Shown here: piece after piece, positions 34,521 through 43,310 of the stretch | Layout: every line of letters begins with the position of its first letter | Numbering within the stretch: the first letter of the stretch is position 1 | Assembly (NCBI RefSeq): GCF_041320275.1 | Contig: NZ_CP162023.1 | Span: forward strand, 2,418,001-2,482,000 | DNA from: Mumia sp. Pv4-285 | GTDB taxonomy: Bacteria > Actinomycetota > Actinomycetes > Propionibacteriales > Nocardioidaceae | Length of the DNA: 64,000 nucleotides | Reading direction: 5' to 3' | Made by a program: the position numbers and the translations under genes | The notes under the pieces: model-generated | The model's input: the letters and a program-made list of their open reading frames with translations, nothing else | Database searches by the model: none | Told to the model about the DNA's origin: nothing

Positions 34521-35374
34521 CGCTGAACCTCCGTCCACAGGCCCGGACCGGACTGCTGTGAGGCGTGGGACGCTGCAGGGCCGTGCTCAGGAGAGGGCGA
34601 GCCCTCGGGCACCGGCGACACGTGGGCGACCGCGGCAGCGAGCTCGGAGACGAGCGGGCCGGCCGAGCGGATCAGCGCGAGCTTGTCGGGACGCGCGTGC
34701 GTCTGCCCCTGGAACAGGTGGGCACCGCGCTCGTCGTAGGCGACGTGGTGCACGCCCGCGAGCTCCACGTCGGTGGCCTCGAGCGCGTCACGGATCTCGC
34801 GGACGACCTGGGTGCGCTTCGGTGGAGCGACGACCGCGACGTGCACGGGGGCGCCGTACGCTCCCCCGACCGTGTCCGTCACCGGGCGGAGGCGGTGGCG
34901 TACGTGGACGACGCTGCTGGGTGCCGTGTCGACGACCAGGAGGACCGCGTCGGCGCTCGCGAGGAGCGCGTTCTGCGGGGTGAGGGCCCCGATGCGCCCG
35001 AGGTCGGCCACGACGTCGTGCTGCGGCATCCGCGAGAGCACGGGGCCGAGCTGCGACCACGCCGTCGCGAGACCGCCTGCCTGCTCGGGGAACTGCGGAC
35101 CCGCGAGCACCTCGAGACCGCCGAGGACCCGTTGGGTGTGCATGTCGACGAGCCCGGCGTGCAGCGACCGGCGCCCCGCTGCCGCAAGGCTCAGCAGGCC
35201 GGTCTGAGGGTCGAGCGAGCCGCCGTCGTCACGCGGCATCCGGGTGGCGATGTCGGCGCCGGACGGGTCGCACTCGGCGACCAGGACCGGACGCGGCCAC
35301 AGCGCGCCGAGCACCAGCGCGGTCGTGGTGACGCCTGGCGCTCCTTTGGCGGACGCGAGGGCGATCAGCGCCAT
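34517..35374 (-). CDS. CpaE/TadZ-like MinD superfamily protein with degenerate P-loop
   Basis: A 285-residue protein at the position TadZ/CpaE occupies in Tad loci. The N-terminus (IALASAKGAPGVTTTALVLG) is a deviant Walker A: the signature Lys10 is kept, but the P-loop lysine is Val15. Later strands (VVADLGRI, AVLLVVDTAPSSVVHVRHRL) and LAVVAPPKRTQVV-type segments fit a MinD/ParA fold. A Pro/Ser-rich tail ends the chain. TadZ-type proteins position the pilus apparatus at the pole, and several have weak or no ATPase activity. It is tightly coupled to tadA. Confidence 0.82.
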   Translation of the reverse strand: MALIALASAKGAPGVTTTALVLGALWPRPVLVAECDPSGADIATRMPRDDGGSLDPQTGLLSLAAAGRRSLHAGLVDMHTQRVLGGLEVLAGPQFPEQAGGLATAWSQLGPVLSRMPQHDVVADLGRIGALTPQNALLASADAVLLVVDTAPSSVVHVRHRLRPVTDTVGGAYGAPVHVAVVAPPKRTQVVREIRDALEATDVELAGVHHVAYDERGAHLFQGQTHARPDKLALIRSAGPLVSELAAAVAHVSPVPEGSPSPEHGPAASHASQQSGPGLWTEVQR

Positions 35375-35376
35375 GG

Positions 35377-36039
35377 TCAGCCGCCGCAGGTCTCGTCGAG
35401 GTCAGCACCCTCGCCGACCGTCGCGAGGTAGACCGAGTCGTCGGCGAGCGCGCTGGCCAACCGGGGCCCGCAGCCGGCGTCGACACTGACGAGCACCGTG
35501 ATCTCCTGGCTCGACGCGAGGGCGCTGTCGTCGACCTCGCCGACCTGGACGACGGTGGCGGCGATGCCCTGCTCGGGCCCGTCACCGCCCGAGAAGTACA
35601 GACCGACCGGCGCACCGCCCCGCAGCTCGCTCAGCGACCGGGTCGCCGGGGTCTGGATCGGGAACTGGGCCTGGCCCTCGCCGACGCCGGTCGACTCCGC
35701 CACCATCTCGGTCGACAGGACCGTCCCGGCGAGCAGGCGCGCCGTCGCGTACTGGCCGACCACGGCGTCCTTGTCGTCGGCCGGGACCCCGCCGTCGAAC
35801 CCCTCGGGGAGCGACACGGTCGTGAGGTCTCCGTCGGTCAGACGCTGCCCCTGGGCGACCTCGCCCTCGACCTGGAGGAAGTCGGCCCGGTCACCCGAGC
35901 TCATGGCGATCCACCCCGACAGCAGCGCACCGCCGACGATCAGGATCACCGCCAGCGCCGCGAGCGCCGGACGGCGTTCGCGGGTGGACGGCAGGCGCAC
36001 AGACGCGCGCGTCTCTGCGGTGGTCGGCAACTTTGACAT
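35377..36039 (-). CDS. SAF domain protein, CpaB/RcpC-like
   Basis: A 220-residue protein with a cytoplasmic basic N-terminus and one transmembrane helix (LAALAVILIVGGALLSGWIAM, residues ~26-46). A SAF domain follows: VEGEVAQGQRLTDGDLTTVSL, then GQYATARLLAGTVLSTEMV. CpaB/RcpC proteins stabilise the outer part of Tad machines. In a Gram-positive cell this domain would face the wall. GGAGG lies 8 nt before the ATG. It is the first gene of the Tad operon, 2 bp before the CpaE-like gene. Confidence 0.88.
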   Translation of the reverse strand: MSKLPTTAETRASVRLPSTRERRPALAALAVILIVGGALLSGWIAMSSGDRADFLQVEGEVAQGQRLTDGDLTTVSLPEGFDGGVPADDKDAVVGQYATARLLAGTVLSTEMVAESTGVGEGQAQFPIQTPATRSLSELRGGAPVGLYFSGGDGPEQGIAATVVQVGEVDDSALASSQEITVLVSVDAGCGPRLASALADDSVYLATVGEGADLDETCGG

Positions 36040-36086
36040 GGTGGGATCCTCCAGCTAATGCCCGAGCGTCAGCATCACTGCGACAA

Positions 36087-36116
36087 CCTACAGGTCATAT
36101 GGTTAACCACCGTCAA
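36087..36116 (-). promoter_or_regulatory. candidate promoter of the Tad operon
   Basis: On the minus strand TTGACG (36111-36116) and TGTAGG (36087-36092) are separated by 18 bp, upstream of the SAF gene. The spacer contains the palindromes GGTTAACC and CATATG. The -35 is good and the -10 is weak, so this is tentative. Confidence 0.35.
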
Positions 36117-36517
36117 TCCCCTGACTTCTCGGGGTTCTTCGGCGTACGGGACGGTGAGGCGGCGGGGCTCGGCGACGGCGTCGTCGCTGACGGCGTCATG
36201 GCGCGCTCGCGCTCGCGCTCCTGGCGGTCCTGGATGTCCTGCTGACGCTGGTAGGCGCTCGTCACCGCCATCCCTGCCACGATAACGGCGACGACGATCA
36301 CTCCGGCTAGCACTGCCGGCCAGGTGGAACGGTGCTCCCGCCAGGTGCGGCGGGTTCCGTGCAGCAGCGCCGAACGCAGCTGCCGGCGGCGCAGCGCGTC
36401 GGCCTCGAGGACGTACTTCTCGGCGTTGGGCGTCCTGGCGAGCGCCCCTGGCGGAGCCGGCACCGCGCGCTGCTGCCCTCCTCGGTCGTCGCCACGACCG
36501 GGGTCGACGTCACTCAT
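36113..36517 (-). CDS. single-pass membrane protein of unknown function
   Basis: A 134-residue protein. A hydrophilic N-terminus with a basic stretch (LRRRQLRSALLHGTRRTWRE, residues ~42-61) leads into one transmembrane helix (PAVLAGVIVVAVIVAGMAVT). A charged QRQQDIQDRQERERERA segment and a Pro/Ser/Thr tail follow. I recognise no family. It follows the MinD-like gene by 33 bp in the eccD operon and is separated from the Tad operon by a promoter-like gap, so it more likely belongs with the secretion genes. Confidence 0.75.
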   Translation of the reverse strand: MSDVDPGRGDDRGGQQRAVPAPPGALARTPNAEKYVLEADALRRRQLRSALLHGTRRTWREHRSTWPAVLAGVIVVAVIVAGMAVTSAYQRQQDIQDRQERERERAMTPSATTPSPSPAASPSRTPKNPEKSGD

Positions 36518-36550
36518 CGGCTGTCCGTGCCCATCTCGCGTGCCCCGCGC

Positions 36551-37765
36551 TCATCGGGTCTCGGCGAGGCGAGCGGCGACCTGGAGCAGGGCCAGCCGCG
36601 TCTGTGCGCCGACCTGGTCGGCGCGGAACGGGCGGCCGCCACGCAGCGCCGGATCGGCGCCGAGCACGACCACCTGGCCGTCGGCGACGCCCGCGGCAGC
36701 CACCGATCGGCGCGCCTGGTCGGCGGACTCGGCGTCGTCCCGGCAGACCACGACCACCGTGGCGGAGCGCGCCGCGGCAGGATTCACGCGGTCGAGGCGA
36801 CGCAGCGCCACCTCGAGGCCGCGCAGGCCGATCTCACCGGGGCCTGTGACCACGACCGCACGGTCCGCGCGTGCCACGGTCGTGTAGGCGCCGTCCGTCG
36901 GGTCGTCGCCGGCGTCGAGGAGCAGGAAGGCGTGCTGGGCGGCCAGGCGGTCGACGACCCCACCGAGGTCGGCGCGGCCGAGCGGCTCGTCCCACGACGG
37001 TCCGTCGACGACCGCCAGGCCGCCGGGCGTCAGCGGCGGCGTCGCCGCGTCCGACGAGGCCAGCAACCGGCGTACGGAGTGCGGGTCCTGGACGCCGAGC
37101 AGTGCGCTCAGCGCGGGCGTCCCTGCCTGGACGTCGACCAGCACCGTACGGTCGTCGCGGAGCGCGGCGAGCACCGCACCGACGCCGCTGGCGACCGTCG
37201 TCGTCCCGACGCCGCCCTGGGCGGAGAGGAACGCCACCGTCCGGTGACCGGCATGGCGGCGGCGTACGGCACCGATCAAGGTCCGCTCGGCGTCGGCCGC
37301 CGACGCACTGTCGAGCGTCACCATCCCGCGCGCGGCGCCGCGGACCCACGAGCCGCTCGTACGACCGGCGGGCGCAGGTGAGACCGTGCCGGCGACGACG
37401 TGCTCAGCGAGCGACGGCGGACGCTGGACGGTGCCCGGGAGCGTGGCCGACGCGGGCGGGGTCGGCCGTGCGGGCGAGGGCGCGGGACTGGGGGCCGCCG
37501 CCCATTCCGGCCGCAGCGCCACGACGTTGTCGCCGCGGGACGCGTCGGTCCCGGGATCGGAGTCCGCCGCCCCCCACGGTGCGTCCTCGGGATCGGCGGC
37601 CCAACGGCGGCCAGCCCCCGGCTCCGGCGGGCTGTCGAGGCCCAGGCTGCGTGGGTCGATGCCCATCCTGGCGAGGTCGGCCGCGGCCCCCTGGGCGTCG
37701 GAGCGGCGCCCGGGGTCGCGGCGGTTCGGGTTGTCGTCACCCGGTGGGCGGCGGTCGTCGGTCAT
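36551..37765 (-). CDS. MinD/ParA-like protein of the T7SS locus, P-loop lysine absent
   Basis: A 404-residue protein. The first ~150 residues are Pro/Arg/Asp-rich and disordered, and a MinD-like domain follows (TVAFLSAQGGVGTTTVASGV). At the Walker A position the motif reads Q183-GGVG-T188-T, so both the signature lysine and the P-loop lysine are missing. Later parts (FLLLDAGDDPTDG, RADRAVVVTGPGEIGLRGLEVALRRL) keep the fold. The long disordered N-terminus plus MinD domain resembles EspI-type proteins of ESX loci. GGAAGGA precedes the ATG, 13 bp after eccD. Confidence 0.82.
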   Translation of the reverse strand: MTDDRRPPGDDNPNRRDPGRRSDAQGAAADLARMGIDPRSLGLDSPPEPGAGRRWAADPEDAPWGAADSDPGTDASRGDNVVALRPEWAAAPSPAPSPARPTPPASATLPGTVQRPPSLAEHVVAGTVSPAPAGRTSGSWVRGAARGMVTLDSASAADAERTLIGAVRRRHAGHRTVAFLSAQGGVGTTTVASGVGAVLAALRDDRTVLVDVQAGTPALSALLGVQDPHSVRRLLASSDAATPPLTPGGLAVVDGPSWDEPLGRADLGGVVDRLAAQHAFLLLDAGDDPTDGAYTTVARADRAVVVTGPGEIGLRGLEVALRRLDRVNPAAARSATVVVVCRDDAESADQARRSVAAAGVADGQVVVLGADPALRGGRPFRADQVGAQTRLALLQVAARLAETR

Positions 37766-37778
37766 CGGACGTCCTTCC

Positions 37779-39131
37779 TCACACCATGTCGGACAGGCGG
37801 TCGAAGAGGCCGACAGCACCGCAGGCGAGGACGATCGCCTGGATGACGAGGATGAGCTCGGCCAGGTTCAGGAGACGCTTGTTGCGGGCGCGTGTGATCG
37901 ACGAGACCGGCATGGACGCCAGCGCCACGGCGAGCGCGCCGAGGCCGAGGACGATCAGGATCAGCCACGCCGTCGCCTCGAGGTCGGCGACCTCGCGCAC
38001 GAGCTGGGCGCCGAGGACGACCGTGCCGGCGAACCGGAGCCCGACCATGTGGGCGACGCGCGAGAACACCCGCGAGCGCGACAGCGCGAGAAGACCCACG
38101 ACGAGGGCGAGCCAGCGGTCCCAGCGGTTGTCGGTGAACGTGAGGACGACGCCTCCGACGCCGACGACCAGCGCGATCGCCGCAAGCGACCCGACGAGGA
38201 GACCGTTGCTCTCGCGGTAGCGGGCTGCGATCGCGTCGCGCGACATCGTGCCGACGTGACGGACGCGGTAGTCGGCCCCGGCGAGGCCGCCGACCGACAG
38301 CGAGACGCGAGGAGCGACACCGACCACGAGGAGGACGACGACCACGACGACGCGCAACGTCTGCAGGGCGTCGACGTCGAGTGCGGCCGTGATCGCGAAG
38401 GCACCGGCCACCGCGAGCAGCACGACCCCGAACGCGGCGTACGGGGTGGCGCGAGGCGTCAGCGCACGCGTGCCGAGGGCGGTCGCGGCGACCAGCGTGA
38501 ACGCCGCGACCGAGGTCGCCTGCGAGGACCACTCCGCCCACGCTCCGAGGGCGGTGCCACCGATCCACGCCCATGCCAGCGCGACCACGAGCACCGGCCG
38601 GACCGACCAGGACGCGGCAGCGCGCGCCGCCCAGGGCGCCAGCCCGGCGAGGGCCGCAGCCGTCGCGATGCCGGCGACCGCCCGGGTGCCCGCCGGAGGG
38701 ACCTCCCAGCCCGGCGCGAACGACTCCAGGAGGCCCGCGCACCACAGCGCCAGCAGGCCCAGCGCGACGGCGGTCGTGACGATCCAGAAGGTGAGGGTCG
38801 TCGTGGGAGTCCATGCGCCGCCGGCGGACTCGGTGGCGTCCTCGACCGCATCGCGCACGTCCTCGACCGACGCCGGCTCGATGCTGCTCGAACGCGGCCG
38901 GAGCTCGAGGACGTCGCCGTCGAGCACGCCGGCCTCCTCCAGCGTCTGGCCGAGCCCGAGGGGGGCTCCGCCGACCCGCGCGAGCTGGACGCCGTTCTGG
39001 GACACGTCGCCGGGTCCGCAGTAGCGGACCACCTGGGCGACGACGTCGGCGAGCGGCAGCGCGCTCGGGAGCGCGAGATCGACGCGTCGCTCGTCGGTCA
39101 CCACTGTGACCCTGCTGTAGGCGGTGAGCAC
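37779..39131 (-). CDS. eccD: type VII secretion integral membrane protein EccD
   Basis: A 450-residue protein. Residues ~1-80 form a YukD ubiquitin-like domain (SRVTVVTDERRVDLALPSAL, DGDVLELRPR). The rest contains about eleven transmembrane helices starting near residue 110 (TTTLTFWIVTTAVALGLLAL). This is the EccD architecture, which forms the bulk of the ESX membrane pore around EccB/C/E. Two adjacent GTGs are possible; 39131 is chosen for its GAGGGG spacing, and 39137 would add two residues. It is divergent from eccC and heads a three-gene operon. Confidence 0.93.
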   Translation of the reverse strand: MLTAYSRVTVVTDERRVDLALPSALPLADVVAQVVRYCGPGDVSQNGVQLARVGGAPLGLGQTLEEAGVLDGDVLELRPRSSSIEPASVEDVRDAVEDATESAGGAWTPTTTLTFWIVTTAVALGLLALWCAGLLESFAPGWEVPPAGTRAVAGIATAAALAGLAPWAARAAASWSVRPVLVVALAWAWIGGTALGAWAEWSSQATSVAAFTLVAATALGTRALTPRATPYAAFGVVLLAVAGAFAITAALDVDALQTLRVVVVVVLLVVGVAPRVSLSVGGLAGADYRVRHVGTMSRDAIAARYRESNGLLVGSLAAIALVVGVGGVVLTFTDNRWDRWLALVVGLLALSRSRVFSRVAHMVGLRFAGTVVLGAQLVREVADLEATAWLILIVLGLGALAVALASMPVSSITRARNKRLLNLAELILVIQAIVLACGAVGLFDRLSDMV

Positions 39132-39272
39132 CTGCACCCCTCTCCGTGCGTGCGAGGCTCGTTGCGCGGCAACCGTAGCCCGACCACCGCGCAGACCGGA
39201 CGCCGTGGAGCATATCGTTTGCCGGGACAACGCCTGCCACGACACTGTGCAGCCCCGAGGATGAGGACGGCG
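39132..39272. promoter_or_regulatory. divergent eccD/eccC promoter region
   Basis: These 141 bp separate two divergently transcribed core secretion genes and must hold both promoters. Possible -10 boxes are TATCGT (39213-39218, toward eccC) and TACGGT on the minus strand near 39172-39177 (toward eccD). Neither has a convincing -35. No strong palindrome is visible. Confidence 0.4.
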
Positions 39273-42200
39273 ATGAGCACCACTTTGGTGAAGCGGCCCC
39301 CGCGGACGGCCCCGCCGCGGGTCGACGACGCGCCGCTGAGCATCCACGAGCCTCCGCACCGCACTCAGGCACCGACGCCCGCTGCCGGCATGACGATGCT
39401 CATGATGCCGATCATGAGCGGCACCGGCTCGCTGACGATGGCACTGACGCAGAAGGACCGGCCGATCCTCGTCGTGGCGGGCTTCCTCGTCCTGATCGGG
39501 TCGATCGCGATCGGCGTCGTCATGATCGTGAGCCAGCGAGGCGGCGCTCGCCGGCAGATGCGGGAGTCGCGCGAGCGCTACCTCGACTACCTCGAGGAGA
39601 TGCGTCTGGCGGTCCGCGAGCGCGTCGCGACGCAGCGCAGCGAGCAGGCGTGGCGGTTCCCGCGCCCGGACCAGCTGGTCCCGATCGCGACCGAGGACAC
39701 GCGTCGCTGGGAGCGCCGACCGTCGCACAGCGACTTCCTCGCCGTCCGCCTCGGCACCGGCACCGTCCCGCTCGTCAGCGGACTGCGCCTCGACGCCGAC
39801 ACCGGTCCGCTCAACGAGTTCGACCCGTTGTGCCTCAACGCCGCCGAAGAGCTCCAGCAGCGCTACGCGACGCTGTCGGAGCAGCCGATCACCGTTCCAC
39901 TGCGGGCGCTCGGCCACCTCGTCGTGGTCGGGCACCCGGACGCCGCCCGCGCCGTCGCGCGCACCATGCTCGCCCAGCTCGTCACGCTGCACGGCCCCGG
40001 AGACCTCGAGGTCGCCGTCGTACGCCCTGAGGGCGCCGGCGCAGCGTGGGACTGGGTGAAGTGGCTCCCGCACACGCAGAGCAGCCGCACGCTCGACGGC
40101 GAGGTGCCGGCGCGGCGGGTCGCCACCTCCGTCCCTGCCCTCACCGAGCTGCTCACCACCGAGCTGGACGACCGGCTCGACCGCTACCAGCGCAGCCGGG
40201 GCACGGCTGGTGCCGTCGGACCGCACCTGGTGGTGATCGTCGACCACGACGGGTCACCGGGCGCCCATCTCGAGTCACCGGACCCTTCGATCCCGCTCCA
40301 GACCCTCGGGGTCCACGTGGTCACCCTCCTCCCCTCCGCCCGCCAGGAGCCCCGCCCGCTCGACGTACGGGTCGAGATCGGCCTCGACGGGTCGCTGCGG
40401 ACCTCGGTCCACCAGGACCCGTTCCGTGCCGACCTCCTCCCCGAGGGCGTCGAACACACTCTCGCCCGGACGCTGTCCGGCCTGCGGCTCAGCGCAGAGG
40501 ACTCCGGCGAGGGCGGTCTGGAGGCGTCGGTGGGCCTCGCCGAGATCCTCGGCGTCCGCGACCCCGCCCGCCTCGACACCCGTCGTACGTGGCAGCCGCG
40601 GGCCCAGCGCGACCTGCTTCGGGTGCCGATCGGCCTCTCCGAGCAGGGCGCGCCGGTGCTGCTGGACCTCAAGGAGTCCGCCCACGGCGGGATGGGTCCG
40701 CACGGGCTCGTCGTCGGCGCCACCGGCTCGGGCAAGTCGGAGATGCTCCGTACGCTCGTCAGCTCGCTCCTCGTCGGACACGGTCCTGACCGGCTCGCCC
40801 TGATGCTCGTCGACTTCAAGGGCGGCGCGACGTTCGCCGCGATGGAGCACATCCCCCACCTCGCCGGGATGATCACGAACCTCCAGGACGACCTGACGCT
40901 GGTCGACCGCATGCGGGACGCCCTGTACGGCGAGATGCAGCGCCGCCAGGAGGTCCTCAAGGCCGCGGGCAACCTGCCCAACGTCACCGCGTACCAGGAG
41001 AAGATCGACGCCGGCGAGCGGCTGGAGCCGCTCCCCCACCTCCTGGTCATCGTGGACGAGTTCTCCGAGCTCCTGACCGCCAAGCCGGACTTCGCGGAGC
41101 TGTTCGTCGCGATCGGGCGCATCGGCCGCTCCATCGGCGTCCATCTGCTGCTGGCCACGCAGAAGCTCGAGATGGGCAAGATCCGCGGTCTCGAGTCGCA
41201 CCTGTCGTACCGGATCAGCCTGCGCACCTTCTCGGAGTCGGAGAGCCGCGACGCGATCGGGGTGCCCGACGCGTACCACCTCCCTCCGGAGCCCGGCTCG
41301 GGATACCTCAAGGTCGACACCACCGTGTTCGAGCGCTTCAAGGCCGCGCTCGTGTCCAGCCCGTACGTCCCGCCGAGCGAGGGCCCCAAGACCTCCGTTC
41401 CCGTCGTCCCGTACGTGGCCGTCAACGGTGTCGGCGCCTGGATCGCGGATCGCGCCGCCGCCGAACGCGAGGCCTCGCTGGACGACGCCGCCGCCGATGC
41501 GGCCGCGCGCAAGGGAGGTCCGACCGTCCTCGACGTCCTCTGCGAGCAGATGACCGCGGCCGGCGCACCCGCCGTACGCCCTGTCTGGCTCGACCCGCTG
41601 CCTCCGGTCCTCACCCTCGACGCGGTCCAGCAGATCGACGAACCGGGCGCGCCGGCGTCGGTCAAGGCAGTGCTGGGTCTCGTGGACGAGCCCGCCAAGC
41701 AGGCTCAGTACGCGCTGGAGTGGGACTTCACCGGCGCCGGCAGCAACCTCGTCCTCGCCGGTGCGCCGCAGACCGGCAAGAGCACGACGCTCCGCACGAT
41801 GGTGTCGTCGCTCGCCCTGCGCTACGCGCCGGGGACGGTGGCGTTCTACTGCATCGACTACGGCGGCGGCACCCTGCAGGCGCTGCGGGCGCTGCCCCAC
41901 GTGGCCGCTGTCGCGACGCGCAACGACCCCGAGCGCATCAACCGCACGGTCCAGGAGGTCATGGGCGTCCTCGACGAGCGCGAGGAGCTGTTCCGCCGCT
42001 ACGGGCTCGAGAGCATGCACGACTACCGACGCGCCCGGGAGGAGGGTCGGATCCCCCGTGAGGCGCCTGGCGACGTCTTCCTCGTCATCGACGGGTGGGC
42101 GACGTTCCGCGAGGAGTACGACGCGCTCGACTACGCGGTCGACGAGATCGCGGCGCGCGGTGGTGCGTACGGCGTGCACGTCGTCCTCACGGTCACGCAG

Positions 42201-43232
42201 AGCATGCAGATCCGGATGCGGATGCAGCCGTCGTTCGGCGGACGTCTGGAGCTGCGCCTCAACGACGTGTACGACTCGCAGTTCGGTCGCAAGGTCATGG
42301 AGCAGATCCCGAAGGACGTCTCCGGGCGCGGCGCGATGGAGGGTGAGCGGATCTTCCAGGCCGCGGTGCCGCGCATCGACGGCGTGCGCGAGGTCGAGGA
42401 CGTCTTCGAGGCCCAGCGCGAGCTCTTCGCCGCCGTCGCGGAGCGCTGGCAGGGCATCGCCGTCGAGCAGGTCCAGACGCTCGCTCCCGTGGTGCACCTC
42501 GAGGAGCTGCCGCCGGTCGATCCGGCGTACCCGGGCGTCCCAGTGGGTGTCCTCGACCGGAACCTGCGCGCGGTCTCGGTGAACCTCATCGGTTCCAACC
42601 CGCACCTGCTCGTCTACGGCGACCCGGAGACCGGCAAGACCAACTTCCTCAAGATGCTGCTGCGCGGCTACACGCAGCTGATGCCGGCGGAGAAGCTCGG
42701 GATCGTCCTCGTGGACTTCCGTCGGTCGCTCCTCGACGTCGTCCCCGACGAGTACCTCGTCGCCTACTGCACGAACCGCGACCAGACCGCCCAGGTTGCC
42801 GGCGAGCTGGCCGGGTCGCTGCATCAGCGGCTCCCCGGACCGGACGTCACCTCGGAGCAGCTGCGCGAGCGCTCGTGGTGGAACGGGCTCGAGCTGCTCG
42901 TCGTGGTCGACGACTACGACCTCGTCGCCACGTCCTCGGGCAACCCGCTCGACCCGCTGGTCGAGTACCTCCCGCAGGGCAACGACCTCGGGTTCCACCT
43001 GGTGGTCTCACGTCGCGTGAACGGTCTCGCCCGGGCTCAGTTCGAACCGATGCTGCAGCGCCTCACGGACGTCTCGACGGCCGGGCTGATGTTCTCCGGA
43101 GACCGGCTGGAGGGCCGCCTCGTCGGCGGGGTGGCGCCCACGCGGCTCCCCACCGGGCGGGCGCTGTACGTGAATCGCAACGGACTGGTCGGCCAGGTCC
43201 AGACCGGCCTCGTGCCGGACGACGCGGGCTGA
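39273..43232 (+). CDS. eccC: type VII secretion ATPase EccC (fused EccCa-EccCb)
   Basis: A 1319-residue FtsK/SpoIIIE-like motor. Two transmembrane helices lie near residues 40-85 (MTMLMMPIMSGTGSLTM, ILVVAGFLVLIGSIAIGVVM). Three ATPase domains follow with intact Walker A motifs: GATGSGKS (482-489), GAPQTGKS (830-837) and GDPETGKT (1116-1123). Walker B regions are LLVIVDEFSELL, VFLVIDGWATF and LLVVVDDYDLV. EccC recognises substrates through its last domain and drives export. The ATG at 39273 has GAGGA 5-6 nt upstream; an in-frame ATG at 39261 lacks this. Most T7SS have further core genes, which are absent nearby. Confidence 0.97.
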   Translation: MSTTLVKRPPRTAPPRVDDAPLSIHEPPHRTQAPTPAAGMTMLMMPIMSGTGSLTMALTQKDRPILVVAGFLVLIGSIAIGVVMIVSQRGGARRQMRESRERYLDYLEEMRLAVRERVATQRSEQAWRFPRPDQLVPIATEDTRRWERRPSHSDFLAVRLGTGTVPLVSGLRLDADTGPLNEFDPLCLNAAEELQQRYATLSEQPITVPLRALGHLVVVGHPDAARAVARTMLAQLVTLHGPGDLEVAVVRPEGAGAAWDWVKWLPHTQSSRTLDGEVPARRVATSVPALTELLTTELDDRLDRYQRSRGTAGAVGPHLVVIVDHDGSPGAHLESPDPSIPLQTLGVHVVTLLPSARQEPRPLDVRVEIGLDGSLRTSVHQDPFRADLLPEGVEHTLARTLSGLRLSAEDSGEGGLEASVGLAEILGVRDPARLDTRRTWQPRAQRDLLRVPIGLSEQGAPVLLDLKESAHGGMGPHGLVVGATGSGKSEMLRTLVSSLLVGHGPDRLALMLVDFKGGATFAAMEHIPHLAGMITNLQDDLTLVDRMRDALYGEMQRRQEVLKAAGNLPNVTAYQEKIDAGERLEPLPHLLVIVDEFSELLTAKPDFAELFVAIGRIGRSIGVHLLLATQKLEMGKIRGLESHLSYRISLRTFSESESRDAIGVPDAYHLPPEPGSGYLKVDTTVFERFKAALVSSPYVPPSEGPKTSVPVVPYVAVNGVGAWIADRAAAEREASLDDAAADAAARKGGPTVLDVLCEQMTAAGAPAVRPVWLDPLPPVLTLDAVQQIDEPGAPASVKAVLGLVDEPAKQAQYALEWDFTGAGSNLVLAGAPQTGKSTTLRTMVSSLALRYAPGTVAFYCIDYGGGTLQALRALPHVAAVATRNDPERINRTVQEVMGVLDEREELFRRYGLESMHDYRRAREEGRIPREAPGDVFLVIDGWATFREEYDALDYAVDEIAARGGAYGVHVVLTVTQSMQIRMRMQPSFGGRLELRLNDVYDSQFGRKVMEQIPKDVSGRGAMEGERIFQAAVPRIDGVREVEDVFEAQRELFAAVAERWQGIAVEQVQTLAPVVHLEELPPVDPAYPGVPVGVLDRNLRAVSVNLIGSNPHLLVYGDPETGKTNFLKMLLRGYTQLMPAEKLGIVLVDFRRSLLDVVPDEYLVAYCTNRDQTAQVAGELAGSLHQRLPGPDVTSEQLRERSWWNGLELLVVVDDYDLVATSSGNPLDPLVEYLPQGNDLGFHLVVSRRVNGLARAQFEPMLQRLTDVSTAGLMFSGDRLEGRLVGGVAPTRLPTGRALYVNRNGLVGQVQTGLVPDDAG

Positions 43233-43255
43233 CAGCGCGGCCCAGCCGACGACGT

Positions 43256-43293
43256 ACGACGCCCCCTCCCGCCGCGGCGGGAGGGGGCGTCGT
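43256..43293. terminator. perfect 38-bp palindromic terminator
   Basis: ACGACGCCCCCTCCCGCCG (43256-43274) is followed without a spacer by its exact reverse complement (43275-43293). It lies between the convergent eccC gene and the small gene at 43311, so it can terminate both. It is extremely GC-rich and without a T-tract. Confidence 0.88.
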
Positions 43294-43310
43294 GTCTGCT
43301 GTCGCGCGCC

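Noticed and set aside
24883-36039. Conjugation or type II secretion apparatus
   Set aside because: TadA/TadB/TadC with Flp, TadE and TadG-like proteins define a Tad pilus; there is no relaxase, coupling protein or secretin.
37386-39272. Upstream extension of the eccC frame to 37386 (about 630 extra residues)
   Set aside because: The extension is antisense to eccD and the MinD-like gene and has no domain sense. The ATG at 39273 has a ribosome site and begins directly before the EccC membrane helices.
39132-40247. Extension of the eccD frame to 40247
   Set aside because: It would run antisense through eccC. The YukD-like domain starts right at the GTG at 39131.
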